Assembly (NCBI RefSeq): GCF_001039355.2
Contig: NW_019775618.1
Coordinates: 183,276-247,275 of the forward strand
DNA: 64,000 nt
From: Lingula anatina
Taxonomy: Eukaryota; Brachiopoda; Lingulata; Lingulida; Lingulidae
Direction: 5' to 3'
Notes under the pieces: generated by a model
Told to the model about the DNA's origin: nothing
Seen by the model: only the letters and a program-made list of their open reading frames with translations
Databases searched by the model: none
Made by a program: the position numbers and the translations under genes
Part shown: piece after piece, positions 12,801 to 24,538 of the stretch
Layout of the letters: every line of letters starts with the position of its first letter
Numbering within the stretch: the first letter of the stretch is position 1

Positions 12801-13671
12801 CGCCAGTATGCATAGCATAACGTCCTCGAGGTTGCTGCAAAACAAAGCCAAGCACTCATGTAACAAACATTCGGTGAAGGACAAATAAACATTTAGCAAA
12901 CATGAATATTTACATAAACAACCATTCGAAACTGATAGCGGGATTCTTAACTGTCGTAAATATTACTGGCAACGCAATAGATATCGATGCACAGGTTATT
13001 TGGACCAAGGCCAAGTCGATGATTAAAATAACTATGGCAAGTCAAGAGCATTTGAACTTGAAACCCATTGCAATATTAACACTTTATTTATATCACGTTT
13101 ACAGATCTGTTCACCTTTTTCATTCATAACAATGTCTAAAACACAGAGATATGGTGTCTGCGACCGATTTTTACAATCAACCATGTCAAATGTGACTTTC
13201 GAGGAGAGAGACTGAGAGACAATCTTAGTATACATAGAACTTACTTTTCTAGCGTCGTAGCGGCCTGATAGACGCCGAGTGTGATACGACCGTCCTCTTT
13301 AGCTTGGCTTAAACTGGCCTGAAGCGCCGTGCTGACGTCAGAGAAGACGGGAGACGGACTAATGAATCTGCAATTAACAATATTTCCGAATTTAATATGT
13401 ATTCTAGAATTTTTCTTAACTAAATAACTTTACAAGTTATACAGATGTTAACTGCAATAGAAACGGATACGCATGAAACATGTTTTTCAGTATTAGCAAT
13501 GTTCCCAGGTCAGAAACTGAGAAACGGCTATTCGACAAATGTTCCTATTATAAAAATGTTCCCTATAATATATAATATATAATAACCTTACCTTTTCTCG
13601 GTCATTGTCATCTCGTTGTTGTTATTGTTCAGCTCTAGGTGTGATACGCTCAGTGCCGCTGGATAGCCCAT
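9859..13671 (-). CDS. Gadd45-like protein, gene 3 (complete, 5 exons)
   Basis: Minus-strand exons are 13671-13592, 13367-13245, 12834-12714, 10537-10418 and 9960-9859; the product is 181 residues. Family hallmarks are GRITLGVYQAATTLE (exon 2), EDVMLCILAADDF and IHFTLLEAFCWENDI (exon 3), SSSKLGKLLFDGNLPANDND (exon 4) and a RPIIDLPE end (exon 5). The N-terminus is MGYPAALSVSHLEL followed by five Asn. Exon lengths 123, 121, 120 and 102 match gene 4 exactly, and phases match all complete paralogues, which points to tandem duplication of a whole gene. Exon 2 has LGVY where genes 2, 4 and 5 have CGVY. By family it should act in the nucleus and cytoplasm as a stress-induced binding protein; no enzymatic residues are expected. 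Confidence 0.88.
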
Positions 13672-13770
13672 TGTACAATTCGCTTTGTATATTCCTCTTA
13701 TATGTATACTAGTATATCTTCACTGTTCGCTTGCCGTTTGTTAAATGAGTTCACCCAGTTGTCAGCCTGT

Positions 13771-13796
13771 AGTTAAAGGCGCGGTCACGTGGTCTG
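13771..13796 (-). promoter_or_regulatory. Gadd45 gene 3 promoter: E-box plus TTTAA box
   Basis: CACGTG at 13786-13791 in GCGGTCACGTGGTCTGG lies 115 bp upstream of the ATG, with minus-strand GCCTTTAACT at 13771-13780 as TATA-like box. A GAGTTCACCC block nearer the gene (about 13748) is also seen before genes 4 and 5 (GAGTTCACCTC). Confidence 0.6.
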
Positions 13797-14918
13797 GTAT
13801 TGATGTTTATGTTGTCAGAATAGTTCCGGCCCGCGACCTGGAATTTACGATGGCACTTAATCCTTCCTCTAGAGGTAAACAGTTAACAAGGGGGTAACCT
13901 TGATGGCCACGACAACACGGGGGTTAGAGATCAACCACTGGTCAATAGTGACACCGTATGCTGCTATGTTTGCATCATGGCCATTGCATTATGCATATGT
14001 ACTTATGGAAGGGATGCAGTTTTGTAAAAATCAGATTCCGTTTATTGCAAAAATTTGAAACATGAGCCAATCAGATTTGTCAGTGCTGATAAAGATCATT
14101 TAATCTTATTCGTCAATATTACATTATTGTATCACACTTGGGGGCTCGTTATGTGCATGTTAAAGTTAAATAGGTCAGTAGAAATATGTTAAATACGAGT
14201 AGGTTATTTACTGGCCGGACGCATATTTTATGTACAGTCGTTGATCTCTCTGTTTGACGGATCTGACGTCATACGTATCCGTCTACAGGCTAAGCTGGCT
14301 GCGTTCGCCAAAGGTTATTGGACATATTTACTTAATGCCTGTTGGGAGGTAAACACGGTTAACAGGAACTAGCATATTTCAAGGAAAGCGACTGCGATAA
14401 TGAAGCATATACAGCCTATTTCAGTGCAAGCCTTGACTGAGGCATACATATTCTAGCCCATGTGAATTCTTCATCTATAAAATATTATGAGTTGTAGATT
14501 TACAAGGTCGCGCATGGGCAATTGCCTGAATGTGCGTGCGTGCGTGTGCGTGTGTTAACACATTTGTGCACGTGTGCATATTTTTACGTTTCTGTGTGTT
14601 GGGTGTGTGTGTGTGTGTGCCTGTGCGTGTTACACAAGTTGTTCACCCTAGATCTCAATCTCTCCAGGTGGATAGTTGGTTGGTTAAATAACGGCGTTGG
14701 CCAATTTACGTAAAATTCCACAGTTTCTCGAGCGTAAAAATTCTTGTGCCACGTGCCACGACACAAATAGTGAAATGACCACATTTTCTTATGAAACCTC
14801 AGGCTCCAACATGTATGCAACCTACCCTAATACGTGTATGCTATCGCAGTTTGTTTAATATAAGATATTGAGAACATATAGTTCCACGAAGTTTGCGTCC
14901 GTTCAAGATGCAACTTAA

Positions 14919-15262
14919 GTCCCTTTTTAGAACCAAGTTGATCCGCGGACTAACTGATCTACGAATCAAATATGGCCAACCCACTTGAAAGCTTGCCGTG
15001 TGATTCCAGTGTGTGACAGGAATGGTAGACCTAGGCATGGAAGTCCGGGCTCCCACATGATAAGTCCAGGTTAGGGTTTACATTAGTTGGAGTATTGGGA
15101 CAAATATAATATATGGGACGAATGCCACCTGTGCAACGTAATGGGAAGCCGACCACGGTTCTTACCGGACTGTCACAACGGCGGTGAGCTTTCAGGTGGG
15201 TCGGCCATATTTGATCCGCGGATCAATTAGGTCGCGAATCAACTTGGTGCTGAACAGGCCCA
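14919..15262. mobile_element. Foldback MITE with long terminal inverted repeats
   Basis: The left arm (from about 14919) and right arm (to about 15262) are inverted copies over more than 60 bp. The left arm has ACCAAGTTGATCCGCGG and CAAATATGGCCAACCCAC. The right arm read on the minus strand has ACCAAGTTGATTCGCGA and CAAATATGGCCGACCCAC. The roughly 200-bp interior has no ORF and is homologous to 1800-1965. The element at 62911-63200 has related arms. Confidence 0.7.
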
Positions 15263-15760
15263 AAGACACAGAAAATGCAGCAAGTTTGATCGATTCAACT
15301 ATCAATTTACTGTTTCCCTTGGTATACAGTTTCTGGTGAATAACTAAAAACAAGATAAGACATTGCAATATTTATGACTGACCAAATTGGATGTGTTCGC
15401 CTGAAAAATTGAGTTTTCCGAAAACAAAATCCCGCAGAAGCCAGCAGTGGCTGTTATTCAACTTTCTGAGTATAAAAATTATAATCAGAATTTTGCAGTG
15501 TCCATTAGCTAACAGAAACGGCAGAGACATGCTGATAATATAGAAAACGGTTTCCAATTAATCAAGACATCGGGATGCCATTAGTCGGCTGATTGGTTGA
15601 GGAGTCATACAACAAGTCAATCAGGTAAGTAGTGCAAGCCCATGACTAATTACCTGCACAGTCATGCAGCATGAGCAATACATACAACAGCTGAGTCAGC
15701 CAGGGAAGACCCAACAACGCCGTTATTGAAATGATGTCAGCGTGAATCAGATTGGGGCGT

Positions 15761-15862
<102 letters not shown>

Positions 15863-16160
15863 ACTTCTACTATAATTGCAATATGTCTTTCGTTCTGGTA
15901 TTTGGTTTCGTGAGCAAATAAAAGGACAATCAAATAAACCAATAAAACATGTCACTTTTACATCATTAAATGAGATAGAATCAATATTCCGGGAAATAAC
16001 TCACTCGCTTGTTTTGATTCTCGGGAACTCCGGGCTCCCCGTGATAATAACCTCATGCTAGCATTTCCTAATTCCCAGGAGATATAGGAAATGTTATGGT
16101 AACAGTTCAAGGTAGGATCAGAATCTAGTACGTGGGGGATTCGGATTTTTTATTTGTTTG

Positions 16161-16725
16161 NNNNNNNNNNNNNNNNNNNNNNNNNNNNNNNNNNNNNNNN
16201 NNNNNNNNNNNNNNNNNNNNNNNNNNNNNNNNNNNNNNNNNNNNNNNNNNNNNNNNNNNNNNNNNNNNNNNNNNNNNNNNNNNNNNNNNNNNNNNNNNNN
16301 NNNNNNNNNNNNNNNNNNNNNNNNNNNNNNNNNNNNNNNNNNNNNNNNNNNNNNNNNNNNNNNNNNNNNNNNNNNNNNNNNNNNNNNNNNNNNNNNNNNN
16401 NNNNNNNNNNNNNNNNNNNNNNNNNNNNNNNNNNNNNNNNNNNNNNNNNNNNNNNNNNNNNNNNNNNNNNNNNNNNNNNNNNNNNNNNNNNNNNNNNNNN
16501 NNNNNNNNNNNNNNNNNNNNNNNNNNNNNNNNNNNNNNNNNNNNNNNNNNNNNNNNNNNNNNNNNNNNNNNNNNNNNNNNNNNNNNNNNNNNNNNNNNNN
16601 NNNNNNNNNNNNNNNNNNNNNNNNNNNNNNNNNNNNNNNNNNNNNNNNNNNNNNNNNNNNNNNNNNNNNNNNNNNNNNNNNNNNNNNNNNNNNNNNNNNN
16701 NNNNNNNNNNNNNNNNNNNNNNNNN
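16161..16725. other. Assembly gap (565 n)
   Basis: Unsequenced bases. Any open frame across it is meaningless. Confidence 1.
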
Positions 16726-17789
16726 AATGGGTGTTTTTCACTAAATCGTTATTTTTTATGATTTTTTTTTTTTTTTTTTTTGTGCAGCAAGGATTTATAA
16801 TCAGGGACATTTATTAGAATTGAGCCGTACGTGTATGAATTGGGTGAGAGTTGGCAGGGCTTTGGCGGTTGATATATTTTGGAAAACATAAATCAGTGAA
16901 TCAGCTGTTAGGGGCACAGTACTGTAGCGGCTGTATTTTTATCTACTACATTAAAAATGGAATGAAGGGCATGTCAGGAATCCGCGATCTTTGGAGGCCT
17001 TTTTTTGGCAGCATCGTGACAACATTTGTTTTCTACAATATATTGGCGTAGCACGAACTGAGCGGAAAGCCAAAATAATTCCCCTTTGCCCGTTGCACTG
17101 GGTTTGCCTTGTTACGAAAACCGTGATATCACATTTTCATGACTAGAGCTTTATCAGCAGCGCGCGTGGTTGCACGAGGGTTGAAATACTTGTTATAAAA
17201 CTAGCACAGGTCAAAATATAGGTCGGTTGAGTAACCTTGTTCAGTTATTGGAGCGTGGTTTTGTTGAGAGAAGACAAAGGACGCTGTGATATGATTTAAG
17301 CTGTATTACAGGTATTACAAGGTTCAAATTATAGGTTGCTCACTCCACTCTTACCAGATATGATAATTTGGGTAATTTTTTTCATAGCAGTTATCAATAG
17401 TTTGCCCCTCTGTGTTGTCAACAACGATACTTAAGGGCGTTTTACTATCATGCTAGCACTATTTGGACTATGAATCGTGGTGGCAAAAAAAAATGCGATA
17501 ACACTTAAATTTACACATTTTATACCTGCTATATTAGCACAAAAAATATATTTCAAATACGTAAATAAAAGTGCTACGTTTTTCCATGCTACAATCGATC
17601 CTTCGTTTTGAAAGTTACTTTTACATCTAATATTTTGCCTGACATTTCACATGTAGGAGTGATAATTATATTATGTCTCCAAATTGCTCTTACGTTGACG
17701 AAGACGAACATTTGAAAATGTAATTTCCACGTTGGAGAACCCAAAGGGTAGTCAATCACTTAAAAAGAGAATGCTTCAATACACACATA

Positions 17790-17795
17790 TTTATT
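17790..17795 (-). terminator. Candidate poly(A) signal of Gadd45 gene 4
   Basis: TTTATT on the plus strand (AATAAA on the minus strand), about 640 nt past the gene 4 stop in AT-rich sequence. Several further AATAAA-like hexamers follow, so the choice is tentative. Confidence 0.3.
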
Positions 17796-18433
17796 TTTTC
17801 CATATTAAATAAAAAAAATGTTAAAATGTCTTCATTTCTGAAAGACTGTACTATAGATAAAGTCAAATATATTTTAAAAAGTGTCAGATCGCTCATTTTC
17901 ACAATTCTGTAATATTCTTTAAAAACTGGTTGTAATATTGATTAGGGTCAGAAGATTCGCATTCTGTGGTCTTATTACCAGTCTGTATCATATTCTAGCC
18001 CAGTCAATTTTGTAATAACTGTCAGCGATCAGTCACGTAGATTCAAGGGCAACCTATGAATAGGTTACTTTGGAAACCCACAGTTCTCGTGGCTGTTCAG
18101 TTGTCACGTTGTTGTCAACGAGGCGTTTTGGTCTTGTTGCCTTGCATCATCGTTGTGACAAACAGTTTTATGTGACAGTGGTGAAGTCTAACCCACAGTG
18201 GGCATAGGTCTAGTCCTCTTCAAGGTTTGCATGGTGTCGCCATGATGGTCACTTGGGCTCGTGGCGGAAGGCTTCTCGAGAACCCCTGAGTTTTGCCTCG
18301 TCCACGGGGTCTTAATTCTTAACGGCTTCCGAAGCCATGCACCAGGCTGGAGTTAAAGCCGGGCACACAAATGACCATATTAATACGTCACAAGGGACGC
18401 AGAGGTGAAACGATGACGATGTCACCTTTCACT

Positions 18434-21400
18434 TCACTTTGGTAGTTCGATAATTGGCTTCGGTAGGATTTGTTCACTTGCTCTGTAAAACTCTAGAACT
18501 TCCTGGTCTGAAGTACTTTCTTGTTGTTTTGGAAACTGAAAGTAGAAAGAATATTGACATGAAATACAAGTTGTTAAATGGTGTTTTTCAATCCAAATTC
18601 GGGTGTTATCATGAAGGATTTTTAACCTAGCTGTAAAGGTAAGAAACTTTTACGGTGAGCTGAGGAGTAGAAAGCAACCCCTGACAACAATAATGTGGTT
18701 ACTTCAAGTCATCAGTTTTATCTAAAATAATATAATTAAACCTATCTTTTCTAACCCTGAAGATATATATCCAATAAGTTTGACATTGAAAAATCTGCAA
18801 ACACGTGGCATTGAAACCTTATAAATGCGATTGCTTCTCTTGTAAAAAATACACAAGGAAGTCCCACCAATGCCATATTACAATGAATAACAGCCAGAAA
18901 TATCCCGTCGCACGACCCGACTTAACCCTGAAAAAACTGAACTTAATGCATTAAATGTATACCTGGATCAAAACGCAGTCCACGTCCCTGGTCCCGGGTC
19001 TGTGACCAATTGCTTCATCGTTGTCATTTGCTGGCAAGTTGTCATCATAGACCAACTTCTTCAGTTTTGATGCCGAGTCGACCTAAAGAAAACAAAAAAG
19101 CGTGGGACCGTGAGCAAGGCACTTTGCTTGTAAACATGTTTTTAACGAAATGGCAAATATCAAATGATCGAGCTTCATAGAATGAATACGTAAACAGTTA
19201 AACTGATTAATTAATGGCGACTTGTTTATTTCGACAAAGCATAAGACATATCCTATATAAGACACCTCTGTTTGCACATTTTTTGGATATGTCAACACAT
19301 TTCACTTCCCGGTTTAAAATTTCTAACAGGAATCCCGGATGCGAAAGAGTAAAACTTGAACACAAGAACCAATGAGAATGGCCTTGGCACAGACACGGCA
19401 CCCGCGTAGATTAAGCACAAACTCTCACCCAATTCCTGACTAGCATCATATGATAATGCCCGTAATATCTCATCGAATTCCGTCACGGACGGCTCCAATA
19501 TAAATTAACCCCTTTAGACTCATGTGCAACATGCAGAGTACAGGCCATAGTGACAAAGACAATAACGAATTCCAGAGGAGAAAAATTTCACGAATATCTC
19601 CATGGGTTCACAGGCAAAATCCCAGCAGACATGTCCTATTAACAACAACAAACTCCGAAAACATGTATCAGTGATCGATTAAGTTCAGACTACCCGACGG
19701 CGAGGACACGGCTTGTCGGGACGTGTTTCTTAAATAAAATAAATAAACAAATAAATAAAACTTCACTCAGGACAAGCAATCTATTGTGTAACTTTTACCT
19801 CAAATACCAAGACATTTGATAGGAAAGAAGTTCACCACCTAGCCGTACCGGGGCATTTATCGACTTAATAACCAGTAAACATATGTATCCTTGAAATATC
19901 CTCAGCTTTAAGGTAATAGCTAAAGGTAATACCAAAAATAAACTTTCCATTCAAGACAAAGAAATGCCACCTTGTCAGTGTCCAGAAGTTTGGGGTAATG
20001 GCAAAAATAAACGTATTATCTAACACAATGAACTGGGGCACGACCTTAAAAACTGGTAATCAACCCGTGTTAAGCCAGTAAGACCTGGCACGCCGGAACA
20101 ACCTTTACCGGGTCGCAGACACAAAGACCCTCCATCCAGGCACCGGGGGTCGTTTTGGGTTGGTATTAGAGCACAGACCATTTGACCACAACCGATCATT
20201 TAAAGCGTCACACAATAAGATATGGTGGTCAGATCTCTGTCTGACCAGCTCCGCCTAATCATCTCCCTTGATAACAATACCGCCGGACATGCCAGCTGAT
20301 CGATTAAGCCCTGATCTCTTTGTTTGACCAGTACTCATAGGACCACGGTGATCTAAGCCGGCGCGTGCCTCCTGTTTGCTTTGTGCTACTGTCATTGTGT
20401 GGACCCGATCACCTGCCGGTCTTTGTTCTCAAAAGTGTGACCAGCGTATACCTCCTGTCAAAAATCGGATCCCAAATGCCCAAGGATAATAAAATCATGA
20501 TACCAAACTACAATAGCTGGCACCCCTCGCAACGCAGCTGTTTGCACCTCTCTGCTATTGTCTACCTGAACCATATGTCTGGGTTACAGGACTCTTAAAG
20601 CACGCAAAGAATGTCGGAATCGCTTTATCTAAGTGAGATAAAATTCAAGAGCATGTGAGGTATTATTATCTTAAATATCTCACCTTAATTATCTTGATGT
20701 CGTTTTCCCAGCAAAATGCCTCTAATAGCGTGAAATGAATGTGGAGTTCTAGGTCTTGTGAGGTGTCTGCTGCCAGGATGCACACCATCACGTCATCAGG
20801 GTCGCTGCAACAAGCATTATCAGTCGTTAGAACACTAATTTTTAACTAAATTTAGAATAAACATGGTTTGCGAAATAATTTCAACCATTTATGTCCTCGT
20901 GACATCAGCGATAAAGCATGTATGGTGGCCGTGTAAATCTTTGACATCGACAATTTGTATCTGCAACAAAAGTGCATCACTAAAACATGTCGTGGTTTTA
21001 ACACCATTTATTCACATTTTATCCAGGAATCAAAACTTACTTTTCTAGCACCCTTGCCGCCTGGTAAACGCCGCAGGTAATGCGACCCTCTCTCCTCGCC
21101 TCCACCACACTCTGCTGCAGTGAGGTGCAAATGTCCTGAGAACTCGGTGACGAGATAAGAGTGCTGTAAATTAGACGAAAAATATATATAAAGCCATATC
21201 TTGCAAGCTGATTCTAACAAGTATTTAAAAATACAAGAGAAAAAGAACTGTTGCTAAATTACCTTAAAGCGAAACTACACTGTACGGAAAAAAAGCGCTC
21301 ATATGGCCGACACTTTGCGATCAGCTGATCTAACAAAGCGCTCTCCACGGTAATATACACCTACCTGCTAACACCGTCGTTTAATGTCATCTCGTTGTTG

Positions 21401-21453
21401 TTATTGTTCATCTGAACATAGGAAACACTTCCCAATGACTCTGGGTAGCCCAT
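18434..21453 (-). CDS. Gadd45-like protein, gene 4 (complete, 5 exons)
   Basis: Minus-strand exons are 21453-21365, 21163-21041, 20804-20684, 19082-18963 and 18535-18434; the product is 184 residues. Exon boundaries fall near residues 30, 71, 111 and 151. Hallmarks are GRITCGVYQAARVLE, DDVMVCILAADTS, IHFTLLEAFCWENDIKIIK, DSASKLKKLVYDDNLPANDN, DCVLIQ and a KPIIELPK end. The N-terminus MGYPESLGSVSYVQM with five Asn and EMTL is closest to gene 1. Every splice site is canonical and the frame is unbroken. This copy has the clearest TATA box (TATATATA) of the family. Function by family is stress-induced binding to kinase and cell-cycle partners; the paralogue's specific role is unknown. Confidence 0.9.
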
Positions 21454-21570
21454 TATGAAATCGTGTCAAATATATCCTTATTGTAACGCGTAAAATTCCA
21501 CTTGCGCTGTGCGCTGTAACGCTGTCTGCTCGCTTACTGAGTTGAAAATGAGTTCACCTCATTCGCCGCC

Positions 21571-21600
21571 TGTATATATAACAGCAGGTCACGTGGTCAG
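21571..21600 (-). promoter_or_regulatory. Gadd45 gene 4 promoter: E-box plus TATA box
   Basis: TATATATA at 21573-21580 and CACGTG at 21590-21595 (context CAGGTCACGTGGTCAGG) lie 120-140 bp upstream of the ATG. The two elements are only 9 bp apart. The block GAGTTCACCTC (21550-21560) lies nearer the gene. Confidence 0.65.
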
Positions 21601-22000
21601 GTGTTTTTATGTTATGCAGATGCACTGCGTTCACGACCTGACTTCTCCGAACTCGAACTAGGATAGACAATATTGTACCGTGCCAGGACTTGGCTAAGAA
21701 CTATCGGGTTATACTTTTCAGTAAATAATTACGTTTTAATGGTTCACTGAGAGCATAAATACCCTCTTTAAGGTAAAATGTCTGAACAAGGACACATCCT
21801 CTATGAGAGGCCAATTTGTTACCTGTTTATTTAAAGGAGTAAAGGATAGCCTATGGTCAGGTTACGTAAGCCATATATACAATTAGACCCATGGGCTTCC
21901 ATTTTATCATGTTAGTAGTGTCTGAAAAACATTTTCATAAAGCAATATAAAAAATGCAACTATTTAGGGACGTTCCTATGCGCTGTAGATAATCCTTGTT

Positions 22001-22028
22001 TAACATTAACATTAACATTAACATTAAC
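22001..22028. repeat. (TTAACA)n short tandem repeat
   Basis: Between four and five consecutive copies of TTAACA. Confidence 0.9.
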
Positions 22029-22598
22029 CGGTTTTCTTAAGGGGTGGCCAAATATATGCCACTTACAATTTGGAAATGAACTAGATTACGCACCAGCCGT
22101 GTTTTTTGTTTTTGTTTTTGTTTTTTTTTTTTTCATTTTCTATTTTCCTTTTTTTCACTGATCTATAATTATTGTTATATAATATTAGCCTATTACTTTG
22201 GTTTCTTCCCTGATGTGATAACAGTTAACTTTTTATTATGGTAAAGTATATATATAGTTCAGCCGGTAGTTTAGTGAGACGTGGAAGTACATGTGGCCCA
22301 GCAATTTGGAAAGTCCCTATCGCAATATTCGGTAATTTTGCGACCATATCTTTACTCATATGCCTGACTCCTCACGTGGAAAGCACGAGATATCACGAGA
22401 TAGACCTCGGGACGTACGACATGTGACTCAGTGATGAGGGGAATCCCAGAGGAATATACCAGACGCGGTTATCTATAGTTCATTAAAGTCTGTTCGAACA
22501 AGGGCCTGGGTAAATACCAGGTCGGTATGAGGGATTTTTATGAAAAGATCCCACCTGGCCAGGATCATATTTCCGTATATATTACTTTTTGAGTCTGA

Positions 22599-22673
22599 AA
22601 GTTTTTTTTTTTTATTATTTATTTATTATTTATTTATTATTTATTTATTTATTTTTTTTTTGGGGGGGGGGGG
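22599..22673. repeat. Poly-T, (TTTA)n and poly-G tract
   Basis: A T run, then ATTATTTATTT units, then a second T run and a run of 12 or more G. It is low-complexity and a likely site of assembly error. Confidence 0.9.
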
Positions 22674-24362
22674 GTCCAGTAGTGAAACATTGAACCTTGG
22701 ACATAAAAAGTATTATGTCCAAGATTAACTGACGGATTGGAAGTGGCACCAATAAGTGTACTCGTTAGCCCAACCTCCACGAAACTCTGTGTAGGCTTCA
22801 ACAAAAAATCGCCCTTAAAAGATAACTTTTGCCTGCACTCACTTTCTGACTGCGTCTTAATTATAGCGTGTCTTTGTGCAGTTTTAGTTGAGACTTGCGG
22901 GAAGGGCAGGAAATGTTGCGGTGAGACTGTCAAGTTAGATCAAGGACCCAGTCCCCAAAGGACGGCTTACACCCTGCCAGTCAGTGCAACCCTGTTATGT
23001 CACCGACACCGTGCTCTGATTTTGCCAGGAAGTTGTTATTTTTAATCCAAGAGCCAATATACGGTGGGACGTATGCCAAAGGTATCGATTCGGGTGCTTC
23101 ACGGTGCAGCTATAATAAAGGGAGCGCCGCCAACGCACTCTCTCAAAGGGGCACATAGCAAATCTCTTTGTTAAAACCGTGTACCTTTCTACTTTACCCA
23201 GTCAATCAATTAACTTTTATGAATGTATTCATCCAGCGCAATATTTCCGCTCTCAGTTTTGAATACATATTCAAAAAGTTAAAATATGTCTTGTAAATGT
23301 ACAGATAAACTTGTCCAGAACGGTGCCGTCTTATTGTGCATGCATTTCCCCCGGTGTCATGTAGTACAAAGTGTGTTTTAGTGCAAAGCACAACAAATAC
23401 CATATAATGCCTATTTACTCGGTGCAAGTCAGAGTACACGTTAAAAACCTATGGAAGAGATCCAGATCAGATAGAAGGAAACGATTATTTTACGTCAGCC
23501 TAATATTATGATAGTTTTCTTCGTCGCTTTGACCGCGGACGGGCATCAGAAGTGTAGCAGCAAAGATTGCTATCATGCCGTTTGCTACACAGCCGTGAAG
23601 TAGCGAGGGGAAATTACGGTGGCGCTTACGCACGGATACTGTTATCTGTTATACTATGGACAGTACTACTAGGACAGTACAGTATAAGAGACGTCAAAAA
23701 TTAATCTTATAACCCGGCTATATTATGTAATGACCTCGGACGTCTTTCAATCCATTATTTCCTGGTAGAGCAGCCACAAGTAGCTAAGATGACATCTATC
23801 TGTATGCCTATCTTACTTACTGAAGTGATACAACTGGGCATTGACCCTGTAGCCCCCCCTCCTAGTTACCCCCCCCTTTCCCCCAATTTTCAAAAAAAAA
23901 AAAGGCGGATTCGACCAAAATTCATTACAAAAAATCAAAAAAAAAAAAAAAAAAATTGAGGCCCTCAGAGACATTTAATATGTACTTAATACTGCAGAAT
24001 TCCGAATTTGACAGTGGACTTGCACCTGATCCCTGTGAGACACGTAACAGGTGCTTTATGTACATGTACATACATCGGATACATGTCACGAAAGGCCCAG
24101 ACACACTTCACGATTCGTTCTTTCTTCCAGGCAAACGCATGACCTGTAGATGTCGGATTAAGTGCACTGAAATGAGTGCATTTCGCAATTAATGTTACCA
24201 CTAATTAGCGTACAAGCTAATATGTTCCCATTATCTTACGATAGGAATGTGCTTTTACCTGTATACCTCGTCAGTCACTTTATCTGCCAATGGATCGATT
24301 CTGTCTATCTAATTATCTGTCCACCAAATCGTCCACCCATTACGTGTATAATTTATTTGTTT

Positions 24363-24538
24363 ATTGTATCTGAAAATGTTTTTGCTGTTGCAAGTACCGT
24401 CATGGATAACAGCGCGTGAGGTATTGTTACCGCTATATGTAACCACTCTATTTATTTTATCTGAAAATGTTTTTGTTGTTGCAAAAACCGCATGGATATC
24501 AGCGCGTGAGGTATTGTTATCGTTATGTCACCACTCTG
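24363..24538 (+). repeat. Imperfect tandem duplication, unit of about 90 bp
   Basis: Two units share ATCTGAAAATGTTTTTG, then CATGGATA, then CAGCGCGTGAGGTATTGTTA, then ACCACTCT. They start near 24367 and 24460 and differ at several positions. Function unknown. Confidence 0.75.

Noticed and set aside
16118-16817. Four open frames of about 200 residues
   Set aside because: They run through the block of n and contain almost no real sequence.
22737-23045. 102-residue plus-strand open frame overlapping a 94-residue minus-strand one
   Set aside because: Both strands are open over the same bases and neither shows a known motif, so chance is likely.
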